From Acidimicrobiaceae bacterium (GTDB lineage Bacteria; Actinomycetota; Acidimicrobiia; Acidimicrobiales; JAUTXP01), in contig JAUTXP010000047.1 in NCBI GenBank assembly GCA_030837965.1, positions 1-64,000 of the forward strand: DNA of 64,000 nt, written 5' to 3'. The notes under the pieces are model-generated. The model was not told the DNA's origin. It ran no database searches and saw only the letters and a program-made list of their open reading frames with translations. Position 1 is the stretch's first letter. Every line of letters starts with the position of its first letter. Positions 8,828-19,100 of this stretch are shown in pieces. The translations under genes and the position numbers were made by a program.

Positions 8828-9117
8828 TTCTTCCCCCTCTAACTCGGACATGCCCGACCACAAGCTCTGCGTCGTTCAGGTGTGCCCCGTCGCTCGCCCC
8901 TGTGTGCCGTATGTGCCCCTGCGGCACGAGGGCATGGTCGCACAGCACACGCGCGGCCGTCTGTGGCGGAACCGACAGTGTCGGCGTGACGTTCGTCTCG
9001 AACCGGCCCGCCGAGCTGGCGAACCTCAGCGAACCTCGGCGGAGGCTGTGGGCGCCGATCTCAAGTACTTTGTCCACATCCGTCTCTCGTGGGCCGGATT
9101 GAACGGGGGCCTTGAAC

Positions 9118-10806
9118 ATGTGGCGGAAGCGTCTCTGCGTTGTCCCTGCGATCGCTGCGGGCCTCATCTCGATAATGACGCCACCGGCTTCCGGCGTTGC
9201 CGCCATCGACACCCAGGCGAATCGGCCTCAGGTGAGCGGCGACCCGGCCTCCGACGGGACGGCACGGTTCCCTACGAACAAGCAGAACGAACCGACGGTG
9301 GCGGTGAATCCGCTCGACAGCCGACGGCTCATCGCGGGCTCGAATGACGAGCAACGCCAGCCGGCCTGTGGGCCCGGGCCTGTCCGCGGCGACGTCCCCC
9401 AGAGCGACTGCTCATTCTTCCCGAACGTGGGGACGTCAGGCATCTATATGTCGTCCGATGGCGGGAAGACGTGGACCAACCGTGGGCTGCTGGACGACCA
9501 GCGGTCATGGGCCGGCCTGCCGGTCGGGCAGCGGCTCGTGTCCGACGGTGACCCCGTCATCGTCTACGGCCCTCGACCCGATGCCGCCGGGCGCTTCGCG
9601 TGGCGCAACGGTGCCCGGGCCTATTACGCCACGCTGGCCAGCTTCTTCGACAATGCCGGCCAGTACCCCCCGGCCAAGGCTCCCGAGTTCGTCGCCGTCG
9701 CCTACAGCGACGATGACGGCGGCACGTGGTCTGCACCGGTTCTCGCCACGACGAAGAACAACCCCAACGACTTCAATGACAAGGAGTCGATCTGGGCGGA
9801 CGATCTCGAGACGAGCCCGTACTTCGGGCGTATCTACGTCAGCTACACCGAATTCCGCGCCGGGTCGGAGCCGATCATGGTCAGCACGTCGACCAACGGC
9901 GGGCGGGGTTTCTCCGCGCCCAAGCAGTTGTCGCCCGCGGGCAACAACGCAACGGGGAATGGGCGGCAGGGGTCAATGGTCCGCAGCGGACCGGACGGCA
10001 CCGTTTACGTGGCCTGGGAGCAGGGTTCGTCTCAAGTGATCTCGACCAGCAGCGACGGCGGCACGAAGTGGTCGCGGCCGAGAGCGATCGGGCCGGTTGA
10101 CGACATCCCGGATCCGCTCCCGGGGTCGAACTTCCGCACCGACAGCTTTCCGAGCATCGCGGCCGACCCTCGGCCAGGAAGCACGACGGTGTGGGCCGCG
10201 TGGGTGACTGAGACGCCCACCGGGAGCCGCCTGGTTGTGGCGAGCAGCCACGACCGCGCGTCCAACTGGTCCGCGGCGGCGCCGGTGAGCTCGGCCGCCC
10301 AAGGAGACGCCTTCTTCCAAGGCCTGGACGTAGCGCCGAACGGCCGAGTCGACCTCGCATATCAAGCGCAGCGTGCGGCGGACCCATCGAACTTCGGCAC
10401 CGGCAACGCGGTGATCGACTCCTGGTACGTGACCACACTGGGCGGTAGGCCCTGGTCCTCGCCCGCCAAGGTGTCGACGGCCTCAACCGACCCCGCAGCG
10501 ACTGCTCAGAACAACCTCGAGCGCCAGTTCATGGGCGACTACAACACGCTGGTTTCGTCCGCTGATCGCGCTTGGTTCATATGGACGGACGCCCGCAACG
10601 GCAAGGGATGCCCGGCGGTGGACGCGTACCAGCGCTATCTCGCCGACAACGGCTTGGCCGCCAGCGACGACGAGGGTGACGCTGGCAAGGGCCGGTCTGG
10701 CCACCACGATGACCCTTCGGATCCCAGCGCAAAGCCGGCACCGCCCGTCGAGTGCCCCCCGCAGTTCGGCAACAGCGACGTCTTCGTCGCCACGATCACG
10801 ACGTAG
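9118..10806 (+). CDS. Secreted sialidase-like beta-propeller protein
   Basis: A 562-residue exported protein. A cleavable signal (hydrophobic stretch at about residues 8-24, ending near ASGVAA) precedes several Asp-box/BNR signatures of the form SSDGGKTW, SDDDGGTW, STNGGRGF and SSDGGTKW. These mark a sialidase-fold propeller. The C terminus is polar and Asp/Gly-rich. Asp-boxes alone do not prove sialidase activity, and the Arg triad of true sialidases was not traced, so the safe call is an exo-sialidase-like secreted protein. ATG at 9118 has GGGGGC nine bases upstream; an in-frame TTG lies at 9112. Confidence 0.75.
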   Translation: MWRKRLCVVPAIAAGLISIMTPPASGVAAIDTQANRPQVSGDPASDGTARFPTNKQNEPTVAVNPLDSRRLIAGSNDEQRQPACGPGPVRGDVPQSDCSFFPNVGTSGIYMSSDGGKTWTNRGLLDDQRSWAGLPVGQRLVSDGDPVIVYGPRPDAAGRFAWRNGARAYYATLASFFDNAGQYPPAKAPEFVAVAYSDDDGGTWSAPVLATTKNNPNDFNDKESIWADDLETSPYFGRIYVSYTEFRAGSEPIMVSTSTNGGRGFSAPKQLSPAGNNATGNGRQGSMVRSGPDGTVYVAWEQGSSQVISTSSDGGTKWSRPRAIGPVDDIPDPLPGSNFRTDSFPSIAADPRPGSTTVWAAWVTETPTGSRLVVASSHDRASNWSAAAPVSSAAQGDAFFQGLDVAPNGRVDLAYQAQRAADPSNFGTGNAVIDSWYVTTLGGRPWSSPAKVSTASTDPAATAQNNLERQFMGDYNTLVSSADRAWFIWTDARNGKGCPAVDAYQRYLADNGLAASDDEGDAGKGRSGHHDDPSDPSAKPAPPVECPPQFGNSDVFVATITT

Positions 10807-10889
10807 CCGCGCGCAATCCTTCTCGGCGTTGCGTCGCGGAACGGCGGTCTTTGAATTCTTGTGGAGCGGCCACGTGCGGGGTCGACCTG

Positions 10890-12062
10890 TCAGATCAGAC
10901 GATCAGTGCGGGTGACGACCAAGGCGGCCAGTGCAGTAGTGATGGGAACCGAGGCGATGAGCCCGATGGAGCCGACGAGGGCGCGCACCACCTCCTCGGC
11001 GACGACGTCGCTGGTGAGCACCGTGCCCGCGTGCTGCCCGGAGAACGTGAAGATGATGAGCAGGGGAAGGCTGGCGCCCGCGTAGGCCAGCACGAGCGTG
11101 TCCACGACCGACGCGATGTGATCGCGCCCGACGCGCATCCCGGACCTGTACAGCGCCCGCATGCCCCGTGTCGGGTTGGCGGCATGGATCTCCCACACGG
11201 CCGAAGCCTGGGTGACGGTCACGTCGTTGAGCACACCCAACGCGCCGATGACGACGCCCGCCAGCAGCAGGCCGGTCACGCTGACCTTGTCGGTGAGGAA
11301 CTGCACGTACGTCGCCTCCTCCGACGACAGGCCGCTGAGGTGCGACGCGGCCACGAACCCCGATGCCAAGACAGCGGTCAGTCCCAGTGAGGCCAGCGTC
11401 CCGAGCAGCGCGGTAGTGGTCCGCCCGTTGAAGCCGTGGGCCAGGTACAGGACGACGAACAGAATCACCGCGCCGGCCGTGAGGGAGACGGCGACCGGAC
11501 TCTCGCCTTCGAGAATGGCGGGGATGGTGAACCGCAACAGCACGGCGCCGGTGATGCCCAGCCCGATGAGCGCGGCGATCCCTCGCCAACGGGCCACGCC
11601 GGCAACGACGAGGGCGAAGAACACCGACAGCAGCAGCAACGGGGTCCGGCGCTGGAAGTCGGCGAAGGAGTAGAAGACGCGCTGGTTGGTGGGGTCGACG
11701 GTACGGCCCACGACGATGCGGTCGCCGTCGTTCAGCCTCGGCGATCCAGGCCCGAACGACAGGTCGGAAAGCACCGCCGTCTCCCCCTTGTCAGGCCCGC
11801 TGGTGATGGTGATGAAGACGGTGAAGCAGCGACCCCCTCCCTGGCACGTCGCTGCGCTCACGTCCCCCACGGTCGCGTTCACAACACGACCGGGCTGGCC
11901 CAGGTCCGTGGCCGCCTTCGGATGGGTGTGCGCGGGCCACAGGACCATCACGGCTACGGCCGTGGCGACGGCGAAGGGCGCGATGGCGATGGCGAGCAGC
12001 CGTCGGACGTGCCTCGGGAGCACGACGCCATCAGCCCCCTGCTCACCATGCGAGTGGCCCAT
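10890..12062 (-). CDS. YibE/F family membrane protein
   Basis: A 390-residue polytopic membrane protein. One N-terminal membrane segment is followed by an extracytoplasmic beta domain (GQPGRVVNATVGDVSAATC and the following region), then about seven membrane segments containing the YibE/F signature GVLNDVTVTQASAVWEI and the conserved SGMRVGRDHIASVVDTLVLAYAG. The function of the family is unknown. The frame stays open far upstream, but the sequence there is antisense to the methyltransferase. ATG at 12062 or 12101 fits the divergent spacing. The short Gly/His N terminus MGHSHG is uncertain. Confidence 0.85.
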   Translation of the reverse strand: MGHSHGEQGADGVVLPRHVRRLLAIAIAPFAVATAVAVMVLWPAHTHPKAATDLGQPGRVVNATVGDVSAATCQGGGRCFTVFITITSGPDKGETAVLSDLSFGPGSPRLNDGDRIVVGRTVDPTNQRVFYSFADFQRRTPLLLLSVFFALVVAGVARWRGIAALIGLGITGAVLLRFTIPAILEGESPVAVSLTAGAVILFVVLYLAHGFNGRTTTALLGTLASLGLTAVLASGFVAASHLSGLSSEEATYVQFLTDKVSVTGLLLAGVVIGALGVLNDVTVTQASAVWEIHAANPTRGMRALYRSGMRVGRDHIASVVDTLVLAYAGASLPLLIIFTFSGQHAGTVLTSDVVAEEVVRALVGSIGLIASVPITTALAALVVTRTDRLI

Positions 12063-12157
12063 ATCGACAGTCTGAAGGACCCCGTCCGAAAGGTGCCGCA
12101 TCCCAGGCCCGCATCCCACGCCCGCACCAGCCGCCGCGTACCAGCGCAGGGCCCGCG

Positions 12158-12163
12158 TAGCGT
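12158..12163 (+). promoter_or_regulatory. Putative -10 box of the methyltransferase gene
   Basis: TAGCGT lies five bases before the ATG at 12169 with no ribosome site in between. This spacing matches several other genes in the window and suggests a leaderless transcript. Confidence 0.45.
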
Positions 12164-12168
12164 GGCCG

Positions 12169-12987
12169 ATGATGGCGGGGGACAGCGATCGGGTGTGGGT
12201 GGACTCGATGCCGGACGCGTACGACCGTTGGCTGGTGCCCGCGGTGTTCCATCCCTTCGCTGTCGACCTGGCCGGGCGAGTGCCGGCACATGCCCCGGAC
12301 CGAGTTCTCGAACTGGCCGCGGGCACGGGCGTGTTGACCAATGAGATCCTGGCCGCGCGGCCGACGGCAGAAGTCACGGCCACCGACCTCAACCCGGCCA
12401 TGGTTGACGTCGGCCGACGCCGCGCACCGGGGGCGCGGTGGCGGGAGGCCAATGCCCTCGACCTTGCGTTCGACGCGGCCGAGTTCGACGTCGTGGCCTG
12501 CCAGTTCGGCGTGATGTTCTTCCCCGACAAGGCCGCGGCCTTGGCCGAGGCCAGGCGGGTGCTGGCCCCGCAAGGCGTCATCCTCATGAGCACGTGGGGC
12601 GACCTTGCCGATCACGACTTCCAGGCCGCGCTGGTTGCCGGGCTCGAACGCGCGTTTCCCGACGACCCGCCCAGCTTCATGTCGTCAGTGCCCCACGGCT
12701 ACGCCGACCCGAACGTCATTGCCGCAGACCTCCGGGCCGGCGGGCTCGACTGCGTCGAGATAGAGACGGTCACCCTCGAAGGCCGCGCCCCCTCAGCCGC
12801 GGACCTGGCCATGGGCTACTGCAATGGCACGCCGGTCCGGGCCGAGATCGAGGCCCGCGGCGACCTGGCGACGACCACCGCAGTCGTGGCCAGCGTGATG
12901 GAGGAGCGACTCGGTTCCGGCCAGGTAACAGGCCGCATGGCGGCCTTGGTCATCGAGGCCCGGGCTACCGCAGAACGAACACGATGA
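12169..12987 (+). CDS. Class I SAM-dependent methyltransferase
   Basis: A 272-residue protein with the UbiE-like methyltransferase pattern: SAM-binding motif VLELAAGTG (residues 46-54), acidic motif TATDLNPAMV, and a post-motif FDVVACQFGVMFFPD followed by EARRVLAPQGVIL. The substrate is not evident. A -10-like box sits just before the ATG at 12169. The 3' end overlaps by 23 bases the end of a convergent small membrane protein gene. Confidence 0.85.
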   Translation: MMAGDSDRVWVDSMPDAYDRWLVPAVFHPFAVDLAGRVPAHAPDRVLELAAGTGVLTNEILAARPTAEVTATDLNPAMVDVGRRRAPGARWREANALDLAFDAAEFDVVACQFGVMFFPDKAAALAEARRVLAPQGVILMSTWGDLADHDFQAALVAGLERAFPDDPPSFMSSVPHGYADPNVIAADLRAGGLDCVEIETVTLEGRAPSAADLAMGYCNGTPVRAEIEARGDLATTTAVVASVMEERLGSGQVTGRMAALVIEARATAERTR

Positions 12988-13387
12988 ACGAGCAGGCCAG
13001 CCAGGCACCGGGCACGATCAGCGCCACGCCCACGCCGAGAAGGAGCAGATAGGGCCACCGCATCGCGGGCCCGTCAGCCCCCGCGGGCAGTCCTCGCAAC
13101 CCCGGCCCCAGCGCCAGTCCGACACTCACCACGCCGGCGACGCCCAGGATCCCGCTGAGCAGAACGGCGACCACGCCGAGCTTGAGCAGCTCGCCGAAGA
13201 TGTGCGGCATCTGCTCGAACGTGCAGTCGAGGACCTGCTCCATCCCGCACCTGCTCGACGAAGACACCGGTCCGGACACGAGTCGCACGGACATGGCGAG
13301 AGGCACGTTCCTGAGCACCGCCCCAACGCCCAGACCGACGACGACGGCCAAGGCCACCCGCCAATCCCGCAGCCGCGCCCGCGTCAT
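12965..13387 (-). CDS. Small membrane protein of unknown function
   Basis: A 140-residue protein with three or four hydrophobic segments (about residues 11-27, 71-95, 111-135) and two Cys in the extracytoplasmic-looking loop around residues 48-55. No family was recognised. It overlaps the convergent methyltransferase by 23 bases and begins 33 bases after the end of the YdeI-like gene on the same strand, so it may share its transcript. Confidence 0.6.
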   Translation of the reverse strand: MTRARLRDWRVALAVVVGLGVGAVLRNVPLAMSVRLVSGPVSSSSRCGMEQVLDCTFEQMPHIFGELLKLGVVAVLLSGILGVAGVVSVGLALGPGLRGLPAGADGPAMRWPYLLLLGVGVALIVPGAWLACSFIVFVLR

Positions 13388-13420
13388 CCCGTCAATCTGG
13401 CCGCAACCGCCGAGCGCGAC

Positions 13421-13894
13421 CTACCGCTGGCCCCTGCCGTCGGCCAATCGGTCCACGGCTTGAGCGACCCGCCGAGCGCGGGTCTCGGGCTTTTTGGCCG
13501 ACTCGATCCCGTCCACGAACCAGCGCTGTTGCGAGTACGACAACCCCTCGAAGAACCGACGCGCCTGGGGCGCGGCGGCGAGCGCGTCCCCGAAGTCGGG
13601 AGGCACCGTCACCGTGCGAGGTGCGCTGTCCAAGGCCAGTTCCACGTCGACCTCGTCGCCCGCGGCCACTCGGGCCTTGGCCCGGTTGTCGGCGCTCACG
13701 CCGATCATGAAGACGCCGCCCATGGTGGCGACCGTGCTTCGGTAGGTATGACCGCCGATGGTCACCTGCACCGCGGGCCGCTTGCCCGCGGCCAGCGCAG
13801 CCACGACCTCGTCAGGAACCTGGATGCCGGTCGCCGTCTTGCCGTTGCTCTGGAGCACCGCCCGGAAGGTGACGGTCTTCGCTTCGTTGGCCAT
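13421..13894 (-). CDS. YdeI/OmpD-associated family protein (DUF1905-OmdA)
   Basis: A 157-residue protein with an N-terminal DUF1905 beta-barrel (FRAVLQSNGKTATGIQVPDE, then VQVTIGGHTYRSTVATMGG) and a C-terminal OmdA-like helical segment (FFEGLSYSQQRWFVDGIESA, then KKPETRARR), the usual order of this family. The biochemical role is not established. The start MANEAK at 13894 is preferred over an upstream ATG at 13927, because the domain begins directly after it. Confidence 0.8.
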   Translation of the reverse strand: MANEAKTVTFRAVLQSNGKTATGIQVPDEVVAALAAGKRPAVQVTIGGHTYRSTVATMGGVFMIGVSADNRAKARVAAGDEVDVELALDSAPRTVTVPPDFGDALAAAPQARRFFEGLSYSQQRWFVDGIESAKKPETRARRVAQAVDRLADGRGQR

Positions 13895-14233
13895 GTCCTT
13901 TTGACGGCCACCCGCTCCCGGACTCATCGGCCGCCGCCACCGTCACCGTCACCGCCACCGCTGAGTTCGGCGGGCTCGCAGCGTCCCATCCTTGTGGCTG
14001 CCGTCGTGGCGTGGGGCCGGATCGTGTTCTTGCGTCCGAACGGCGCGCCGTCCGGCCCGCCCACCAGCCCGCCCACCGGACCGCGATGGGCGTTGCTCGC
14101 CTCGCACGCCGGGGCCGACCTCGGCACGGTCGACGCGTTGGCCCACGCCCTGCTCGTGGCCCGACGGCTAGGCGGCACGCTGCGCATCGAGCACATGACT
14201 GGCGACCTGGCCGACCTGCTCGAACTGGCCGGA

Positions 14234-15208
<975 letters not shown>

Positions 15209-15303
15209 CGACCTGCATGCTACGACCGCTTCGTCCAATGCGACTGTCGACATGCCTGTAGGACGTGCGGCGACGGACGAACTCGTCGGTGGCCCCACGG
15301 ACG

Positions 15304-15352
15304 TTCTCGTCATGGTGCCCACGCCCGCGATCCGAACTCACCATGCCAAGAA
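15304..15352. promoter_or_regulatory. Large palindrome, copy A, in a divergent promoter region
   Basis: Outer arms TTCTCGTCATGGTG and CACCATGCCAAGAA (14 bases, two mismatches) enclose 21 bases that include CCGAACT. It lies between the divergent sigma factor and lipoprotein genes. It resembles the 46-bp palindromes at 50424-50469 and 58789-58834 in its TGCCAAGAA arm and CGAACT inner motif. Confidence 0.55.
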
Positions 15353-15477
15353 AGGCGAGGGTGGGTGGCAGGGCGGGCCGATGTCGCCGTCCGACCCCGC
15401 CCCTGCGGGCGCGTGCGCGTGACGGACGTCGGGCCGTTCTGTGCATTCGTACCTAGTCAGCCCGTTCGCGCTGTGCG

Positions 15478-15483
15478 TACTAT
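15478..15483 (+). promoter_or_regulatory. Putative -10 box of the lipoprotein/RTX operon
   Basis: TACTAT lies 20 bases before the proposed GTG start at 15504, with an AGTAGGA ribosome site between them. A TAGTCA hexamer sits 18 bases upstream as a possible -35. This is a pattern judgement only. Confidence 0.35.
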
Positions 15484-15503
15484 GTCCACGTTCAGTAGGA
15501 ATT

Positions 15504-16106
15504 GTGCCGCGGGGGGCGGCCCGGCTCTGGGGGCAGGAATTGTCGGGGAAGCAGCAGTATCGACGCGCTTGGCGCGCCGTCACGCACGCCACACGGCCGG
15601 TCGTCCGGCGCGGGCTGGCCACTGCGACGGCGGCGTGCATCGTGTCCGCCCTCCTGCTGACCGGCGCCTGCGGCAAGAACAACGACAGCGGCACCACCAA
15701 CCGCGTCAGCCCCGCGGCCCAGGCCCGTTTCGCCACCGACCTCGAACAGGTCGCCGCGTCCTACCGCCAGCAGACGCAGGCCCTCCAGGCCCAGGCCCGG
15801 GCCGTGCTCGGCCAGTCGGCCAGCGCCCAGCTCCCGATCTACGAGTCGCTTCAGGCCGCGGTGCGCACGGCCCGTGAGAAGTACCGCGGCCTGCGCACGC
15901 CCAAGGCGTTCGCGGCGCGCGTCGACCACATCGTCAACGTGCTCGACGGCCAGGACAAGGCCCTTACCGAGATCATCGACGGGGCCAAGGCCAACCGCGG
16001 CCCGGACGTGACCAAGGCGCTCCAGCGCCTGAGTGAACTGCTCAACGACTTCGGCCGCTCGAATGCGGCCTTGGAGCAGGCGCTCCAGAAGGAAGCCAAG
16101 CACTAA
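15504..16106 (+). CDS. Lipoprotein upstream of the giant RTX protein
   Basis: A protein of about 200 residues with an Arg-rich N terminus, a hydrophobic segment and the lipobox LLTGAC, then a mostly helical domain (QARFATDLEQVAASYRQQTQ through LQRLSELLNDFGRSNAALEQ) with coiled-coil character. No enzyme motif is seen. The start is uncertain: GTG at 15504 follows AGTAGGA, while TTG at 15540 and ATG at 15441 are in frame. Only 51 bases separate its stop from the RTX gene, so the two are probably co-transcribed and the lipoprotein may help anchor or export it. Confidence 0.7.
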   Translation: MPRGAARLWGQELSGKQQYRRAWRAVTHATRPVVRRGLATATAACIVSALLLTGACGKNNDSGTTNRVSPAAQARFATDLEQVAASYRQQTQALQAQARAVLGQSASAQLPIYESLQAAVRTAREKYRGLRTPKAFAARVDHIVNVLDGQDKALTEIIDGAKANRGPDVTKALQRLSELLNDFGRSNAALEQALQKEAKH

Positions 16107-16147
16107 CAGCAGGACCAAACGCGCGCCGGGGGGCGCACACGTTCTTT

Positions 16148-16153
16148 GGAGGA
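16148..16153 (+). promoter_or_regulatory. Ribosome site that fixes the RTX start
   Basis: GGAGGA is a full Shine-Dalgarno match with four bases to the ATG at 16158. It rules against the in-frame TTG at 16146, which would lie upstream of its own ribosome site. Confidence 0.8.
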
Positions 16154-16157
16154 ACGA

Positions 16158-19100
16158 ATGCAAGAGGGACTGGGGAGCACGCACGGAGTACCGACGCCGC
16201 CGACGCCACCGTCGGCGCCGACCGGCAGGACCCGATCGAAGCGGGCCCGACTGGGCGCGGTCACGGCCGCCTTCGTCGGCGTGTCCGTGGGCCTGTTCGC
16301 GTGGGCCCAGGCGGGCGCGGCCGAGGACCCCAACGCGGGCAAGCTGCGCGCCGGGCTCCAGAGCTTCGCGACCAAGGCGGCGCAGTTGGCGTCCAGCCCC
16401 GAGCTGACGCGCGCCGTGCCCATGACCGGTATCAACCCGGCCCAGACCCTGAGCCTCGACCACGTCTTCAACGACGTGATGGCCGCCATCCCGACCAACG
16501 CCACGAGCGTGGGCGACCTGGCCGACAAGCTGAACGACCCGTCGATGGACGCCGACTACGGCACTGCCGCCGTGCACGTAATCGTGGGTTGTGCCACCGG
16601 CGAGTCGTCCCCCGGCGACTGCGTCAACGCGTCGACCCAGACGCTGCCCAACGGGCACATCACCCTCACTGTCCCGCTGCGAGCCCGGCGCGTCGTCAAC
16701 ACGCCGTTGAGCCTCGACACGGCCTCGTTCACCTTGAACGGCGGCACCCTCCAGGCCGCGGCCACGTTGGCGACCACCCTCACCTTCGACCTCGACCCGA
16801 CCGTCGCCGACCCGGCCCACGCGTTCTCGCTGGTGTCACCCGCCACCCTCACCTTCGGCGTGGCCGTGGACGACGCCAGCCCGCTGGCCTTCACCGCCCA
16901 CCTCGGCTTCACCGACGTGACCGTGGGCGGCACCATCACGACGGCGCGCCTCGGCGTGGTGGGCACCCTCGTCGACCCCGACGGCAGCGGCGCCATTACC
17001 CAGGACGAGTGGACGAGCACCAACCTCCAGGACCTCGTCACCCTGACGCCGAGCGGCGCGGTGGACGCGGCCCTCACCCTGGACACCCCGCTCACGTCGG
17101 CCTCGCCCGACGCCACTCTCCCCGTCAACGTTCCTAGCGTCGGCGCCGACTTCCCGCCCGTCGCCGTGCCCGGTCTGGGCAGGCTGGCCGACTTCTCCAA
17201 CGTCCAGCCCGAGACCGTCGTGGCGGGCCTGAGCCAACTGGCCAACGGCCTCCAGGGCCTCAAGCAGGCGGGCGACCCGCGCCTGCCCTTCCTGGGCGAC
17301 GGACTGGGCAAGGTGCTCGACGTGGCCCAGCCCGTGCTCAACCTGGTGGACCGCGAGAGCGTGGTCTGCGGCACGGCCAACGGCAATCCGCCCACCGGCG
17401 ACGTGAGCCACCTCCCGGCCAACGCCGAGGTCTTTTGTCAGGCCCGCGTGAGCGCGGACCCGACCACCGCAGTCACGTGGACCATCGCCAACGGCACCCC
17501 GGCCACGGTCACCTCGCCCGCGGCCGACCACACCGTGGGCCTCCACCCCGACCACACCGTGTCATTCCACATGGCCACGCCCGGCACGCCCGACGTGACC
17601 GCGGCCTACTCGGTGGGCGCGCAGCAGCTTCACATCGGGCGCCCGGCCCTGACCGCGCAGCAGCTCAAGGACCAGCTTCGCGACGTGGCCGGCTTCCAGG
17701 ACGTCCCCGACGCGGTGCACTACGAGGAGGCCGACCGGGCCCTCGTGTTCCATCTGCGCAAGACCTTCGACCCGGGCCAGACGCCGCACACCGATCCGGG
17801 CGACACCCAAGGCCACACCGTCACCTTCGACATCGGCGACCAGCTTCAGGCCATGGGCATCAAGGGCCTGTCGCCCGGCTCGACGGCCAACGTGCAGATC
17901 GACACCGGCCAGGTCACGTTGGACCTGAACTTCGGCGTGCTGCTCGTCCCCCAGGCCACTGACATCACCCCCGCGGACAACGGCGACGCCGCCGCCCCGC
18001 CGGGCGAGGTCGACCGCTTCTTCTTGAAGGTCAACCCGAGCGCGGCCGAGCTGTCCTACCAGGACGCGGCCATCACCGCGAACCTCGACGTGAAGGGCGC
18101 CATCGGCTACCTGGAAGTGGCCGCCACCGGCGACGGCACTGCTCCGGGCGCGGACGGCCACGCCTTCGAGATCACCAAGCGCAGCGACCGCCCCGCCACC
18201 GACCCCGTGCTTGCCGTCAACCTCGACGGGCCCGGTATCTCGGAGACGGTGGACGGCAGCGCCCACGCGGTGGCCGCCGCCATCCGCATCCGCGACCTGC
18301 TCGGCCATCTCACGAGCAACGTCCACGCCGACCTCAACGCCCAGCTCCACGCGGGCCTGGCCGTGTCGACGTCGTTGTCGGGCACGCAGATCGCGGGAGG
18401 CAAGGTCGGCGTGTCGTGGCCCAACGTCACGACCGGCGTGCCCACCGTGCAGGCCGACACCGCGTTCGGCGACAGCCTGCGCCAGTTCGGCAACATCCTC
18501 GGACCCGATCCGGCCCATCCCGACCCCCAGGCCCTGCTCGGCCTGATCCTCGACAACCTCGACTCGATCGCGCACGGGTTCGACTCGGTGGCGGGCAGCG
18601 CGGGCCCGATCTACGACACCCGGCTCCCGCTGGTGGGCATCTCGGCCCGTGACGTGGTGACCCAGTTCCGCCGCATCCAGGCCGTCAACGACGAGCTGCG
18701 AGGGGCACCGGGCCCGGTTCTGGCCTGCGGCACTCTCGACCGCGACACGACGGCCAACCCGCCCCGGCCGCTGCCGTCCATGCCCGCCAACGCCAGCCTC
18801 GACGCCCTGCCGCCGGGCACGACGACCGTGTATTGCGCGGCCACCAACCCCAAGAACGCGACCGCGGTGCACTGGTCGGTGGACAACGCCACCGCCGCTC
18901 CTGCCAACGCGGGCAATGTGGCCACGGTGAAGGGCGCGCCCGACGCGACCTTCTCCTTCACGGTCACCGACAAGCAGGCCGCCAGCGACGCCAACCCGAC
19001 CGGGTGGAAGGTGAAGCTCGACTTCACCGACGAGGACGGCGACCACAACGTCGAGATCCCCGAGGTGGTGGCGCCCACCACGCTCCAGAAGCTCGAGCGG

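Noticed and set aside
8864-9117. Repeated TGTGCC words in the gap before the sialidase-like gene
   Set aside because: The copies are short and irregularly spaced; no operator or RNA structure could be argued.
13202-14005. Extension of the STAS frame far upstream to an ATG at 13202
   Set aside because: That part is antisense to the YdeI-like and small membrane protein genes and gives low-complexity Arg/His/Pro sequence.
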